Assembly (NCBI GenBank): GCA_041277045.1
Contig: JBGFSY010000001.1
Location: 496,001-560,000, forward strand
DNA from: Reddybacter sp041277045
GTDB lineage: Bacteria; Pseudomonadota; Gammaproteobacteria; Pseudomonadales; Porticoccaceae
Length of the DNA: 64,000 nucleotides
Direction: 5' to 3'
The notes under the pieces: generated by a model
Seen by the model: the letters and a program-made list of their open reading frames with translations, nothing else
Databases searched by the model: none
Told to the model about the DNA's origin: nothing
Part shown: piece by piece, positions 51,877 to 60,689 of the stretch
Layout of the letters: the number at the start of each line of letters is the position of its first letter
Numbering within the stretch: position 1 is the stretch's first letter
Program-made: the position numbers and the translations under genes

Positions 51877-53484
51877 TTAGACAAGCGTTTTCGAGGAAGC
51901 TAAGGAGTCAGGAAAAGTTTCAGCTGGCCCATGAGCCAGTAATAATGAGGGAAATAAGGTAGTGAGATCCAGATGCTGCTCCACGCAATCGGCCAGACGC
52001 TCAAGATCCTGCTCACGCCGCTGGTTGATATCCACTGTTATCGCTCCGTCGAGTCCAGCCCACTGCAACAATGCTGCGCAAGCCTCGGGGCTATCGAACA
52101 GGCCGTGTAAATAGCTACCAAACACCTGCCCATCAGCCGACACAGCACCTTCATTGCGACCATCAGACATGAGCAAAGCGGGGCGATCCAAGCCTGAACC
52201 ATGACTCACACCACAATGAATTTCATAAGCTTTTATCGAAAGACCAGAGCGGGCAGACACCAAAGGATCGGACGAAGCCTTATCACTAATTTCAGGAGCA
52301 CCGGCTTCAGGATCACGGGCTTCCAGCTGCGCGAACAGCGTTGATGCCAGCACGCCGCTCACCTCTTTTAAGTGTTTGTGCGGAGCGAGTCGCGTATCGA
52401 TATCAAGCCAACCAAGACCACTAGAGCTACCCGGCTGGCCTTCAATGCCCTCCGGGTCGGCAACGCTTTTACCGAGCATTTGAAAGCCTCCGCAAATACC
52501 GATGAGTCGTCCGCCATAACGCAAATGTCGAGTGATATCTCCCTGCCAGCCATTGCTACGCAAGAGAGCCAGGTCAGCACGGACACTTTTGGTACCCGGT
52601 AAAATGATAAGGTCGGCAGCGGGCAGTGGACTCTGCGGACCAATAAATTCAAGATCAACCTGAGGGTGCAAACGCAGAGCATCAAAATCAGTGTGATTAC
52701 TGATGCGAGAAAATACCGGCACCACCACTTTGAAACGTCTTGCGCCGTCGCCAGTACACTGAAAGCTATTAATGGCATCCTCAGCGTCGAGATAAAGCCC
52801 CTGTAAATAGGGCAATACAGCCAAAACTGGTTTGCCTGTTCTCGCCTCCAACCAATCGAGACCCGGCTTTAGCAGCGCGAGCTCGCCACGGAATTTATTG
52901 ATCACAAAGCCCACTACCCGAGCCTGTTCAGTTTCCGATAGTAAGGCCAGGGTGCCAACGAGGTGGGCAAAAACCCCGCCCTTATCGATATCGGCAACCA
53001 GAATAACCGGGCAGTCGGCCCGTTCGGCAAAACCCATATTGGCGATGTCGTTTTTGCGCAGATTGATTTCAGCCGGGCTGCCAGCACCTTCAACCAGTAA
53101 AACGTCATAGCGAGCACTTAAACGCCGCCACGATGTCATAACAGCGTCCATTGCCACTTTTTTATAATCGTGAAATTGCTCAGCATCCATCGGCTTGAAG
53201 ACCTGCCCGTGGACAATGACCTGAGCCCCCGTATCACTTTCGGGCTTGAGCAACACGGGGTTCATATCACTATGGGCTTGCAGATAACAAGCTTGTGCCT
53301 GCAAGGCCTGGGCGCGGCCAATTTCACCACCGTCGACAGTCACCGCACTATTGAGCGCCATATTTTGGGGTTTGAAGGGAGCGACACGAACACCACGCCG
53401 CGCCAATGCCCGGCACAGGCCCGCGACCAGGGTTGTCTTTCCCGCATCGGAGGTTGTGCCCTGCACCATTAAGGCAGCGCGCAT
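51877..53484 (-). CDS. cobQ: cobyric acid synthase
   Basis: Amidates adenosylcobyrinate a,c-diamide at four side chains, using glutamine and ATP. 535 residues from the ATG at 53484 (MRAALMVQGTTSDAGKTTL); a TTG at 53505 overlapping the cobO stop is an alternative. The N-terminal P-loop domain has GTTSDAGKTTL and FKPQNMALNSAVT; the C-terminal glutaminase-like domain has the nucleophile Cys in IGICGGFQMLGK and the His near SYLHGLFD. It is the only late corrin-ring gene in this uptake operon. Confidence 0.95.
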   Translation of the reverse strand: MRAALMVQGTTSDAGKTTLVAGLCRALARRGVRVAPFKPQNMALNSAVTVDGGEIGRAQALQAQACYLQAHSDMNPVLLKPESDTGAQVIVHGQVFKPMDAEQFHDYKKVAMDAVMTSWRRLSARYDVLLVEGAGSPAEINLRKNDIANMGFAERADCPVILVADIDKGGVFAHLVGTLALLSETEQARVVGFVINKFRGELALLKPGLDWLEARTGKPVLAVLPYLQGLYLDAEDAINSFQCTGDGARRFKVVVPVFSRISNHTDFDALRLHPQVDLEFIGPQSPLPAADLIILPGTKSVRADLALLRSNGWQGDITRHLRYGGRLIGICGGFQMLGKSVADPEGIEGQPGSSSGLGWLDIDTRLAPHKHLKEVSGVLASTLFAQLEARDPEAGAPEISDKASSDPLVSARSGLSIKAYEIHCGVSHGSGLDRPALLMSDGRNEGAVSADGQVFGSYLHGLFDSPEACAALLQWAGLDGAITVDINQRREQDLERLADCVEQHLDLTTLFPSLLLAHGPAETFPDSLASSKTLV

Positions 53485-53501
53485 ATCAGCAACCGGTGCC
53501 G

Positions 53502-54113
53502 TCAATAGTCAACGCCTTGCCGTGCCTTGATACCACTTTTGTAGGCGTGTCTAATATCTTTAATTTCAGACACCGTGTCAGCCAGTGCTTGCAGGGCACT
53601 ACCACCACCCCGCCCGGTAACCACCACTGACTGCTCTGGGGGACGATTGCGAAGCGCATCCAGCACACGGCTTTCATCCAGATATTTAAAGCCCAGCATA
53701 TAAGTCAACTCATCGAGCACGACCAGGTGCAGGCTGTCATCGGCCAACATGCGTTCGGCGACGGCCCAGGTGGCTTCAGCAGCGGCAATATCCTTGCTCT
53801 TATCCTGAGTGTCCCAGGTAAAGCCCGTACCCATCTGATAGAACTCCACCTCCGGGTGCTGATCACGGATAAAAATCTCTTCCCCCGATAACTGCACACC
53901 TTTAATGAACTGCACCACACCCTGTTTATAACCATAACCGAGACAACGCATCACCATGCCAAAGGCTGAACTGCTCTTGCCCTTGCCGTCACCGGTAAGC
54001 AGGATCAAAACACCTTTTTCTTCATCCGCCGCAGCAATACTTTTATCAATATTCGTTTTCTGCTTTTGCATTTTGCGCTGGTGGCGATCTTGTTGATTTT
54101 CCTGCTCGCTCAT
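53502..54113 (-). CDS. cobO: corrinoid adenosyltransferase (BtuR/CobO)
   Basis: Transfers the adenosyl group of ATP to cob(I)alamin or precursors. 203 residues. Unusual-polarity P-loop GDGKGKSSSAFGMVMR, plus LVVLDELTYMLGFKYLD and VVVTGRGG, all diagnostic of the CobA/CobO/BtuR family. The first 30 residues are Gln/Lys-rich as in homologues. It starts 20 bases after the btuB stop. Confidence 0.96.
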   Translation of the reverse strand: MSEQENQQDRHQRKMQKQKTNIDKSIAAADEEKGVLILLTGDGKGKSSSAFGMVMRCLGYGYKQGVVQFIKGVQLSGEEIFIRDQHPEVEFYQMGTGFTWDTQDKSKDIAAAEATWAVAERMLADDSLHLVVLDELTYMLGFKYLDESRVLDALRNRPPEQSVVVTGRGGGSALQALADTVSEIKDIRHAYKSGIKARQGVDY

Positions 54114-54133
54114 CTGTCACTCCCACTTAACAA

Positions 54134-56026
54134 TTAGAAAGCAAACCTTACCCCGGCATAGACTGCAGAGCCACTGGTGTTAAAGCCGGTGACTTCTTCG
54201 TAATCAACATTACCGGCATTCTCGATACGCCCGTAAATCTCGGTCTGCTCGGTCAGCTTGTAGTTGGTGCTAATATCGAGCACCACATAGTCGTCTAGGT
54301 CGAGTCGACCAATGCCAAACAGCTCATCTTCACTGGCTGCCGAATAGCGCAGGTTTGCGAGCAGGGTAAAGCGCTGATCGGCACTGGTGAACTGGCCGCC
54401 AAGATTGGCAATTTTTTCCGGTCGGCGGACGCGTTGCAGATCATCGGGGGTTTCGGTGTCGTTGTAAGTGGCATTGCCAAACACGCGCCACTGCTCAGCA
54501 AAGGGATAGTCGAAAAACAACTCGACGCCAGTCGACTTACTATCGCCCTTCGCCTGTAAATACCCGAAGAAATTAACCAGGTCAAAAAAGATTTCATCTT
54601 CGATGCGCTGGTTAAAATAAACCGCACCGAGTTCCAGACCACTGGAGGCGTAATAGCTCAGCCCCAGATCAAAGCCCTTACTGGTTTCTTCCTCAAGAGC
54701 CAGGCCTGCCGCTGGACCCCAGGCCCACGGGCCGTTGTTATAGGCCAACTCAGACAGACTTGGCGCACGAAAACCGGTGCCATAACTGCCGTGGTATTTC
54801 AGGGTGTTACCGTCACCCAAGTCTTGCAAATAAGCACTGGTGAAACGGTAGCTGACGTGGTCACCAAAATCATCGTTGTCGTCATAGCGCAGGCCAGCGG
54901 TAACAAAAAACGCATCCAGGGGACTCACCTGATATTCGAGAAAGTAGCCTCGCTGGTCACGCTCTAATTTCGAGCCACCGCCAGTAACAATTTCTTCCTC
55001 CTCAACATCGACACCGTAAACCAGGGTAAAACCGGAAAAGAAATCCGTACTGCCCGTGTATTCAACACGATCAATTTCACCATCCGTTGAGAACGACGGC
55101 AAGCCCGCTGCGTAACTGTCGCGAGTAATATCGGTATTGCTATAAGCCAGGTTGTGGGTGAAGTATTCGCTTTTATAGTCTGCCGAAACCTGCCAGGAGG
55201 TTTGCTCAAAATCGCTTTCACAATCATGACTGGTAGGAAAACCACAGTTATCGAATTCAACTTCAGCATCAACGTCTCGCCCAACCACTTGCAGGCGTAG
55301 TGCATCACTGACATTCCAGCCAAACTTACCGTGCAAGGTGGTGTTGTCGTAGCCATCATCGTCTTTCAAGACATTATCGGAAGTTCTGGCATTAAAACCG
55401 TCACTCTGTAGATCAGTGGCCGATAGATAAAAATCCGTCTGCCCATTGCCGCCACTGATATTACCGTGCAACTGTTGTGTGCCATAACGGACGCCCTCGG
55501 CACTCAATTGACCAGAGAGCTCTTCGCCACCGCGCGGGGTAAACAGGTTAATCACACCACCAGCATCAGCCCCGTAAATTAAACCCTGGGGGCCGCGCAG
55601 TATCTCTATGCGGCTAATATCTTCACTGGCCAGCATGTGTTCGGCCCGCGGCCCCACTTGAGTACCCGTGGGGTCGGCTAGCTTCATGCCGTCGAGACGC
55701 ACCTGTGTGCGAAAGCCCTCTTCACCGCGAATACGTATCGCCGTTACCTGGCCCGGCCCGCCGTTACTGCTCGTCGCCACACCCGGCTGAGTGCGCAGTA
55801 AGTTAGTCAGAGAAGTGTATCCGCGCCGTTGAATTTCTTCAGCGTCGATCACCGTTACCGACGAACCCACTTGACTCAAAGGCATTGATACACGGCTTGA
55901 AGAAACAATCACCTCATGCAGAGTAGACGAGGTTTGCGACGACAATTCTTCGCCGTAGGATGGACTAACCTGCAAAACAGCAGGTGACAAACACGACACA
56001 ACCAGAGCTATTGGTTTAATTTTCAT
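54134..56026 (-). CDS. btuB: TonB-dependent vitamin B12 receptor
   Basis: Outer-membrane beta-barrel receptor for cobalamin. 630 residues from the ATG at 56026 (MKIKPIALVVSC, signal peptide about 1-25, GGGAG upstream); a longer frame to 56182 is noncoding leader. A TonB-box-like LHEVIVSSS follows the signal, then the plug (about 40-150, with RIEILRGPQGLIYGADAGGVINLFT) and the 22-strand barrel ending in VYAGVRFAF with terminal Phe. First gene of the operon, preceded by a cobalamin riboswitch. Confidence 0.94.
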   Translation of the reverse strand: MKIKPIALVVSCLSPAVLQVSPSYGEELSSQTSSTLHEVIVSSSRVSMPLSQVGSSVTVIDAEEIQRRGYTSLTNLLRTQPGVATSSNGGPGQVTAIRIRGEEGFRTQVRLDGMKLADPTGTQVGPRAEHMLASEDISRIEILRGPQGLIYGADAGGVINLFTPRGGEELSGQLSAEGVRYGTQQLHGNISGGNGQTDFYLSATDLQSDGFNARTSDNVLKDDDGYDNTTLHGKFGWNVSDALRLQVVGRDVDAEVEFDNCGFPTSHDCESDFEQTSWQVSADYKSEYFTHNLAYSNTDITRDSYAAGLPSFSTDGEIDRVEYTGSTDFFSGFTLVYGVDVEEEEIVTGGGSKLERDQRGYFLEYQVSPLDAFFVTAGLRYDDNDDFGDHVSYRFTSAYLQDLGDGNTLKYHGSYGTGFRAPSLSELAYNNGPWAWGPAAGLALEEETSKGFDLGLSYYASSGLELGAVYFNQRIEDEIFFDLVNFFGYLQAKGDSKSTGVELFFDYPFAEQWRVFGNATYNDTETPDDLQRVRRPEKIANLGGQFTSADQRFTLLANLRYSAASEDELFGIGRLDLDDYVVLDISTNYKLTEQTEIYGRIENAGNVDYEEVTGFNTSGSAVYAGVRFAF

Positions 56027-56033
56027 AGTATTT

Positions 56034-56056
56034 CTCCCGCGCTCACACCCGAGCGC
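56034..56056 (-). promoter_or_regulatory. hairpin immediately upstream of the btuB Shine-Dalgarno
   Basis: In the mRNA, GCGCTC (56056-56051), a six-base loop, GAGCGC (56044-56039), then GGGAG (56038-56034) and the ATG at 56026. A 6-bp stem abutting the ribosome site could take part in the riboswitch's translational readout. Confidence 0.55.
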
Positions 56057-56095
56057 ATAATCAGCACAATGGCTGATGTGGCTAATAAAGACTGC

Positions 56096-56109
56096 GGGGG
56101 GGGGGGGGG
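56096..56109. repeat. G14 homopolymer in the btuB leader
   Basis: Fourteen consecutive G on the plus strand (C in the btuB mRNA), between the riboswitch and the btuB start. Runs of this length slip readily in replication and in sequencing. Confidence 0.85.
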
Positions 56110-56205
56110 AACTCAGGAAGGACACAAAACAAGCCCGCCCATTGAGAATAATGAGTCGCGCTAATTTAACCGAACCAACCACACCCCGTAGTTTGTTTGC
56201 GTGGT

Positions 56206-56440
56206 GAGGGGCCGGTCTCCGGACTTGTGAGGAAATGTACTGATCGCCTTCCCATGCTAGCGCATAGTGACTTGTGATCAGTGCATTGAACCCGCGTGTG
56301 CTTATACAACACCTTAGGACTCACTCACTTACCGTTGCGGGGGCAGTGTTGGCCTTGTCTTTCGCTATGTATAGCGACGTTGACGCACCAACTTCCCGTT
56401 TAACCCCGAAGCTAGAAACAGCAGCGGGGAACCTCTTACC
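56206..56440 (-). ncRNA. cobalamin riboswitch
   Basis: Read on the minus strand, the conserved elements occur in order: GGTTCCCCGC near the 5' end, GGGAAGTTGGTG, CTGCCCCCGCAACGGTAAG, a second GGGAAGGC, and the B12 box AGTCCGGAGACCGGCC at about 56225-56210. These match the cobalamin riboswitch aptamer. It lies about 180 bases upstream of btuB and should reduce expression of the btuB-cobO-cobQ-btuCDF operon when adenosylcobalamin is abundant. Confidence 0.92.
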
Positions 56441-56530
56441 TTGGCAAGTCGCGCAAACTACGCGGAGAATAGGGCATTGTCAAACGCGGCCAATGAAACA
56501 GCATTTAATACCGCCGACTAAAAAACCGTT

Positions 56531-56908
56531 TCAGAGCACCTTCTGCAGCCCCGTGATGAAACCCGAAAGGTAGGACAACATCCAGACACTCCAGACAAAC
56601 AAGCCAAAACGATGAGTATGCCGCGTTTGTTCTTTGCTGGTAATGAATATGGAAAACACCCATAAAAAATGTAACGACATCAGTATTAATGCGCTAAAGC
56701 CAAAAATAGCATGGGGTGTTAATACAATGGCGCCAATAAACTGAACCGTTATCCAGACACCCCAGGCATCTGAACTAACACCCAGGAAAAAGACAACGAT
56801 TTGCCATAATTTTAATTGCCGCGACTTTCGCCCACTCCATATTGCTATTGAATATAAAACCAAAGCTAGGGTGAACAAAACGGTGGCGATAATAATTTCT
56901 ATTGGCAT
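56531..56908 (-). CDS. small integral membrane protein, HsmA/TIGR03987-like
   Basis: 125 residues with four hydrophobic helices (about 3-23, 35-55, 61-85, 103-123). The pattern VVFFLGVSSDAWGVWIT and a polar TSKEQTRHTHRFGLFVWSVWMLSYLSGF C-terminal part resembles the HsmA family of four-helix proteins. Function unknown. No clear Shine-Dalgarno. It ends 90 bases upstream of the riboswitch on the same strand and is divergent from the acyl-CoA ligase. Confidence 0.65.
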   Translation of the reverse strand: MPIEIIIATVLFTLALVLYSIAIWSGRKSRQLKLWQIVVFFLGVSSDAWGVWITVQFIGAIVLTPHAIFGFSALILMSLHFLWVFSIFITSKEQTRHTHRFGLFVWSVWMLSYLSGFITGLQKVL

Positions 56909-57064
56909 AATTCAGAATTAATTGAGTAGTCGATCAGTCCACAACTGACTGATAAATAGTTCGGCATTGTAAATGATTTTAATAATTTCTGGCGCGTCAA
57001 AGCCGCTCTGACAACCGTCCGTGAAACCCACCTTATGTTATTGTCGATGCTAAGCTCTCGATAT

Positions 57065-57096
57065 CCGTGGTGCAGATATACACTCTCGCACCACGG
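57065..57096. promoter_or_regulatory. 9-bp inverted repeat upstream of the acyl-CoA ligase
   Basis: CCGTGGTGC (57065-57073) / GCACCACGG (57088-57096), perfect, 14-base spacer containing TATACA (57077-57082), a possible -10. The arms would flank the -10, consistent with an operator; as RNA it would be a hairpin 27 bases before the start codon. Confidence 0.6.
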
Positions 57097-57122
57097 CACA
57101 ATAAATAAAAGGCAGTGCTAAA

Positions 57123-58886
57123 ATGGCCCAAACAATAATGACTGTAATGGCGGCTAGCGCTGAGCAATTTGCAGCTCTGCCCGCGCTAAGAACGAAACAC
57201 AATGGCAAGTGGCAAACAACTAGCTGGGCAGAGTATGGCGCCCAAACCCGTCTCGTCGCCCGGGCGCTCATGGCCCTCGGCCTTGATTCTAAAGATGGTG
57301 TCGTTATTATCGGCGACAACTGCCCCGCATGGTTTATTAGCAATATTGCCGCTATTTCCGCCGGGGCCATACCGGCGGGAATTTACGCCACCAACAGCCC
57401 CGAGCAGTGCCACTATATCGCCGAAAACTGCGATGCCTCTATCGCCATAGTGGAAAACGGCGCGCAGCTGGTAAAGTTCAAAGCCATTGCCGAGCAGCTG
57501 CCAAAGCTAAAAGCCATTGTCATGATGAGTGGCAGCGATGCGGCGGAGCATGTGTTTTCCTGGAATGAACTACCCGGGCTGGCCGAGCAAGTTTCCGAGC
57601 AGGCGCTCGATGGGCGCATAGCAGCGCAATCTGCTGACGACATTTGCACGCTTATTTATACCTCGGGCACCACCGGCAATCCCAAGGGCGTAATGCTCAG
57701 CCATCGCAATCTCACCTGGATGGCAGCAACCTCTGCCGAAGTTTATGGCTGCAATTCTGACGAACGCATCATCAGCTATTTACCCCTGAGCCATATCGCC
57801 GAGCAAATATTCAGCCTCTATGTGCCCCTGCATTGTGGTGGCTGTACATCCTTCGCGGAGAGTCTCGACGCTCTCGGTGACAATCTGCGCGAGGTGCGCC
57901 CGACAAGTTTTATTGCCGTACCGAGGGTGTGGGAAAAAATTCAGGCGAAAATGCTCAGCGCAGGACAGGACAGTTCCGCCCTGCGTAAAAAAGTTGTCGC
58001 CTGGGCGCGCAAACAAGGCCTGGCTGGGGGCTATGCCCGACAGCAGAAAAAGGCACCAGCCTTATTCTACAAGCTCGCCAATAAATTAGTTTTCACCAAG
58101 GTCAGGCGACAATTAGGCTTTGAGCGCTGTCGCAATCTGCTGACCTCCGCCGCGCCGATTTCCCTCGACACTCTGGAATTCTTTCTCAGCCTGGGCATGC
58201 CAGTCTGTGAAATTTACGGCATGAGCGAATGCGCGGGAGCTGCCACGGTCGCCCGCGCCGAGCACTACCACACCGGAAAACTGGGGCGCTGCGTGCCTGG
58301 TGCGGAAATGCGTATCGCCACCGATGGTGAAATACTGCTGCGTGGCCCCCACATCTTTGCCGGTTATCACCACAATAAAAACGCCTCGTGCGAGGCCGTC
58401 GACAGCGAGGGCTGGCTGCACTCCGGTGATGTTGGCAACATAGACAGCGAGGGTTTCCTGCAGATAAGTGGTAGAAAGAAGGACATTATTATTACCTCCG
58501 GCGGCGAAAATATTGCCCCGCAAATGCTGGAGGGCAAGATAAAAGCGCTTGCCGCTGTCAGTCAGGTGGTGGTGATTGGCGACCAACGTAAATACTTGAC
58601 CGCCCTCATTACCCTCGATACTGAAACCATAAATAGCGAACTTATCACTGCGGGTAGCAATGCCAACGGTGTCGAAGAAGCCATTCAATGCAAACAGCTT
58701 CGAACCCACATTCAGCGGCAAATTGATGCCATCAACAACGATTTGGCCCAGGCCCAGACCATCAAAAAATTCACCCTGCTGGCGGAAGACTTCAGTATTG
58801 AAGGCAACGAACTCACCCCGACCATGAAGATAAAGCGCAATATCGTGAGCCTTAAATACCAGGCACAAATATCAGCCATGTATTAA
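57123..58886 (+). CDS. long-chain acyl-CoA synthetase (AMP-binding)
   Basis: 587 residues, ANL superfamily. P-loop-like motif YTSGTTGNPKGVMLSHRN, the A5 motif EIYGMSECAGAATV, GWLHSGDVGNIDSEGFLQISGRKKDIIITSGGENIAP hinge and C-terminal catalytic region are intact. Length and the NGLASP-type N-terminus fit the bubblegum/VLACS-like long-chain group. It activates fatty acids for beta-oxidation or lipid synthesis. The C-terminal Lys lies in PTMKIKRN. Confidence 0.92.
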   Translation: MAQTIMTVMAASAEQFAALPALRTKHNGKWQTTSWAEYGAQTRLVARALMALGLDSKDGVVIIGDNCPAWFISNIAAISAGAIPAGIYATNSPEQCHYIAENCDASIAIVENGAQLVKFKAIAEQLPKLKAIVMMSGSDAAEHVFSWNELPGLAEQVSEQALDGRIAAQSADDICTLIYTSGTTGNPKGVMLSHRNLTWMAATSAEVYGCNSDERIISYLPLSHIAEQIFSLYVPLHCGGCTSFAESLDALGDNLREVRPTSFIAVPRVWEKIQAKMLSAGQDSSALRKKVVAWARKQGLAGGYARQQKKAPALFYKLANKLVFTKVRRQLGFERCRNLLTSAAPISLDTLEFFLSLGMPVCEIYGMSECAGAATVARAEHYHTGKLGRCVPGAEMRIATDGEILLRGPHIFAGYHHNKNASCEAVDSEGWLHSGDVGNIDSEGFLQISGRKKDIIITSGGENIAPQMLEGKIKALAAVSQVVVIGDQRKYLTALITLDTETINSELITAGSNANGVEEAIQCKQLRTHIQRQIDAINNDLAQAQTIKKFTLLAEDFSIEGNELTPTMKIKRNIVSLKYQAQISAMY

Positions 58887-59139
58887 GGCCCCTTCAATAA
58901 ACAACCCTATTCGACGCGCACCTTTTATGACTCGAGCTGGTGCATGAATGCTATTTATCAGTATTTCAAATCACTATATCGGGGAGTATAGCTCTAGACC
59001 GAGCCTCGTAGAATACGAAAGAATCAGCACAACCTGTTGTTTTTTATAGCAGTATTAAAGTTGGCCTGCTAGTTGCTATATCTACAATTATTACTTGTGT
59101 AATACCCGTCGCTGACGACAACCAATATTGAGGTGGATA
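58887..59139. other. intergenic region before the NarK-type transporter
   Basis: 253 bases, AT-rich, no gene and no tRNA found. A short CTATA/TATAG inverted repeat lies at about 58973-58990. No FNR-type TTGAT-N4-ATCAA site was seen. Confidence 0.45.
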
Positions 59140-60612
59140 ATGAGCGAACCCCGGCTAAACCTTCTGGACTTTTCCAGCAGTTCAATCAAGACCCTGCACG
59201 TCGCATGGTTCGCCTTCTTTTTGACCTTTATCATGTGGTTCAGCCACGCGCCAATGAAGCCCTTCATTATGGCCGCGTTTGATATGAGCAATGCCCAATG
59301 GAAGGCTCTGCTAATTCTCAATGTCGCCTTGACCATCCCCGCCCGAATTATTATCGGAATTTTGGTCGACAAATTCGGCCCACGCATTGTTTACAGCGGG
59401 CTATTAATTTCCTCTGCATTTTTATGCTGGGGTTTTGCCTTCGCACAAAGTTACGAGCAACTGGCCCTGTTTCGCTTTCTCTGCGGCTTTATTGGTGCTG
59501 GCTTCGTAATCGGCATCCGACTGGTCGGTGAATGGTTCCCAGCAAAAACTGTAGGTTTAGCCGAGGGCATTTACGGTGGCTGGGGCAACTTCGGTTCCGC
59601 CGCTGCCGCCTGGACATTACCCGCCATCGCTGCCTATGTTTACGGCGGTGACGACGGCTGGCGTTATGCCATTGCAACCACGGGCGCTGTTGCCTTTTTC
59701 TACGGTTTTTTGTTTTATAAAGTGGCGCGCAATACACCGAAAGGCTCAACCTATTTCAAACCAAAAAAATCGGGCGGCCTTGAAGTATCGAATAAAAAAG
59801 ATTTTTATCTTTACCTCGCCATGAACATACCCATGTATTTGGCGCTGGCCGTACTCGCCTGGAAACTGTCATCGCCTGCTATCGGCCTGCTGACAGAAAC
59901 CTATACGCAGATTATCTGGTTAATTCTGGCGGTACTTTTTGCCTATCAGGTTTACAGCATTTATCAGGTCAACAAAGAACACCTGGAACACAGCCTGCCT
60001 GAAATTGAGCAATACAAATTCAAGCAAGTGGCTATTTTGGACTGGGCCTACTTTGTCACCTTTGGCTCCGAGCTCGCCGTGGTCTCGATGTTACCCGCGT
60101 TTTTTATGGAGACCTTCGATCTCAGCCCGGTGACGGCAGGCCTGCTCGGTGGCGCTTTTGCCATTATGAATTTAGTCGCTCGCCCCGGCGGCGGTTATCT
60201 CTCCGATAAATTCGGCCGTAAAAAAACCATGTCCATTCTTGTCGGTGGCCTAACGATTGGTTATTTAATTCTGTCTACCGTTGAAAGTAGCTGGAGCGTT
60301 CCTCTCGCCGTGGTTGCTGTTATGTTCTGCTCCTTCTTTGTCCAGGCCGGTGAAGGCGCTGTCTTCGCCATGGTGCCACTGGTCAAACGACGCATGACCG
60401 GACAGATCGCCGGCATGGTTGGTGCTTACGGTAATGTCGGTGGCGTTACTTTCTTAACGGTTTATTCCTTCGTCGACACCTCAACCTTTTTTATGGTTAT
60501 CGCCGGTGCCGCTGCACTTTGCCTGATACTCGTTCAGTTTATTGAAGAGCCCAAAGGCCATATGCATGAAGTACTGCCCGACGGAACTGTGCAGTTGATT
60601 GAAGTTTCATAA
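59140..60612 (+). CDS. NarK-family nitrate/nitrite MFS transporter
   Basis: 490 residues from the ATG at 59140 (GAGGTGG upstream), 12 membrane helices. The two nitrate-signature motifs of the NNP family are visible: GWGNFGSAAAAW in helix 5 and GAYGNVGGVTFL in helix 11, along with the MFS loop DKFGPR and the second-half SDKFGRKK. A large cytoplasmic or periplasmic loop around 195-240 is Lys-rich. No nitrate or nitrite reductase gene is nearby, so its direction of transport is open. A strong terminator follows. Confidence 0.88.
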   Translation: MSEPRLNLLDFSSSSIKTLHVAWFAFFLTFIMWFSHAPMKPFIMAAFDMSNAQWKALLILNVALTIPARIIIGILVDKFGPRIVYSGLLISSAFLCWGFAFAQSYEQLALFRFLCGFIGAGFVIGIRLVGEWFPAKTVGLAEGIYGGWGNFGSAAAAWTLPAIAAYVYGGDDGWRYAIATTGAVAFFYGFLFYKVARNTPKGSTYFKPKKSGGLEVSNKKDFYLYLAMNIPMYLALAVLAWKLSSPAIGLLTETYTQIIWLILAVLFAYQVYSIYQVNKEHLEHSLPEIEQYKFKQVAILDWAYFVTFGSELAVVSMLPAFFMETFDLSPVTAGLLGGAFAIMNLVARPGGGYLSDKFGRKKTMSILVGGLTIGYLILSTVESSWSVPLAVVAVMFCSFFVQAGEGAVFAMVPLVKRRMTGQIAGMVGAYGNVGGVTFLTVYSFVDTSTFFMVIAGAAALCLILVQFIEEPKGHMHEVLPDGTVQLIEVS

Positions 60613-60630
60613 GCTATTTCTAAAAACCTA

Positions 60631-60670
60631 AAATACCGGGCTTTCCTTTTCGAAAGTCCGGTATTTTTTT
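60631..60670. terminator. strong bidirectional terminator, narK-type gene / TSUP gene
   Basis: AAATACCGGGCTTTC / GAAAGTCCGGTATTT (15 bp, one G-T pair) with a six-base loop and seven T following on the plus strand; an A-run on the other side serves the minus-strand gene that ends at 60690. Confidence 0.92.
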
Positions 60671-60689
60671 GACCGCTTCATTGTCAGAT

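Noticed and set aside
56274..56573. Plus-strand 99-codon frame over the riboswitch
   Set aside because: It is antisense to a conserved aptamer and has no ribosome site or protein similarity.
58968..59030. Possible tRNA-like or structured RNA before the NarK-type gene
   Set aside because: Only a 5-bp stem could be drawn and there is no cloverleaf or T-loop motif.
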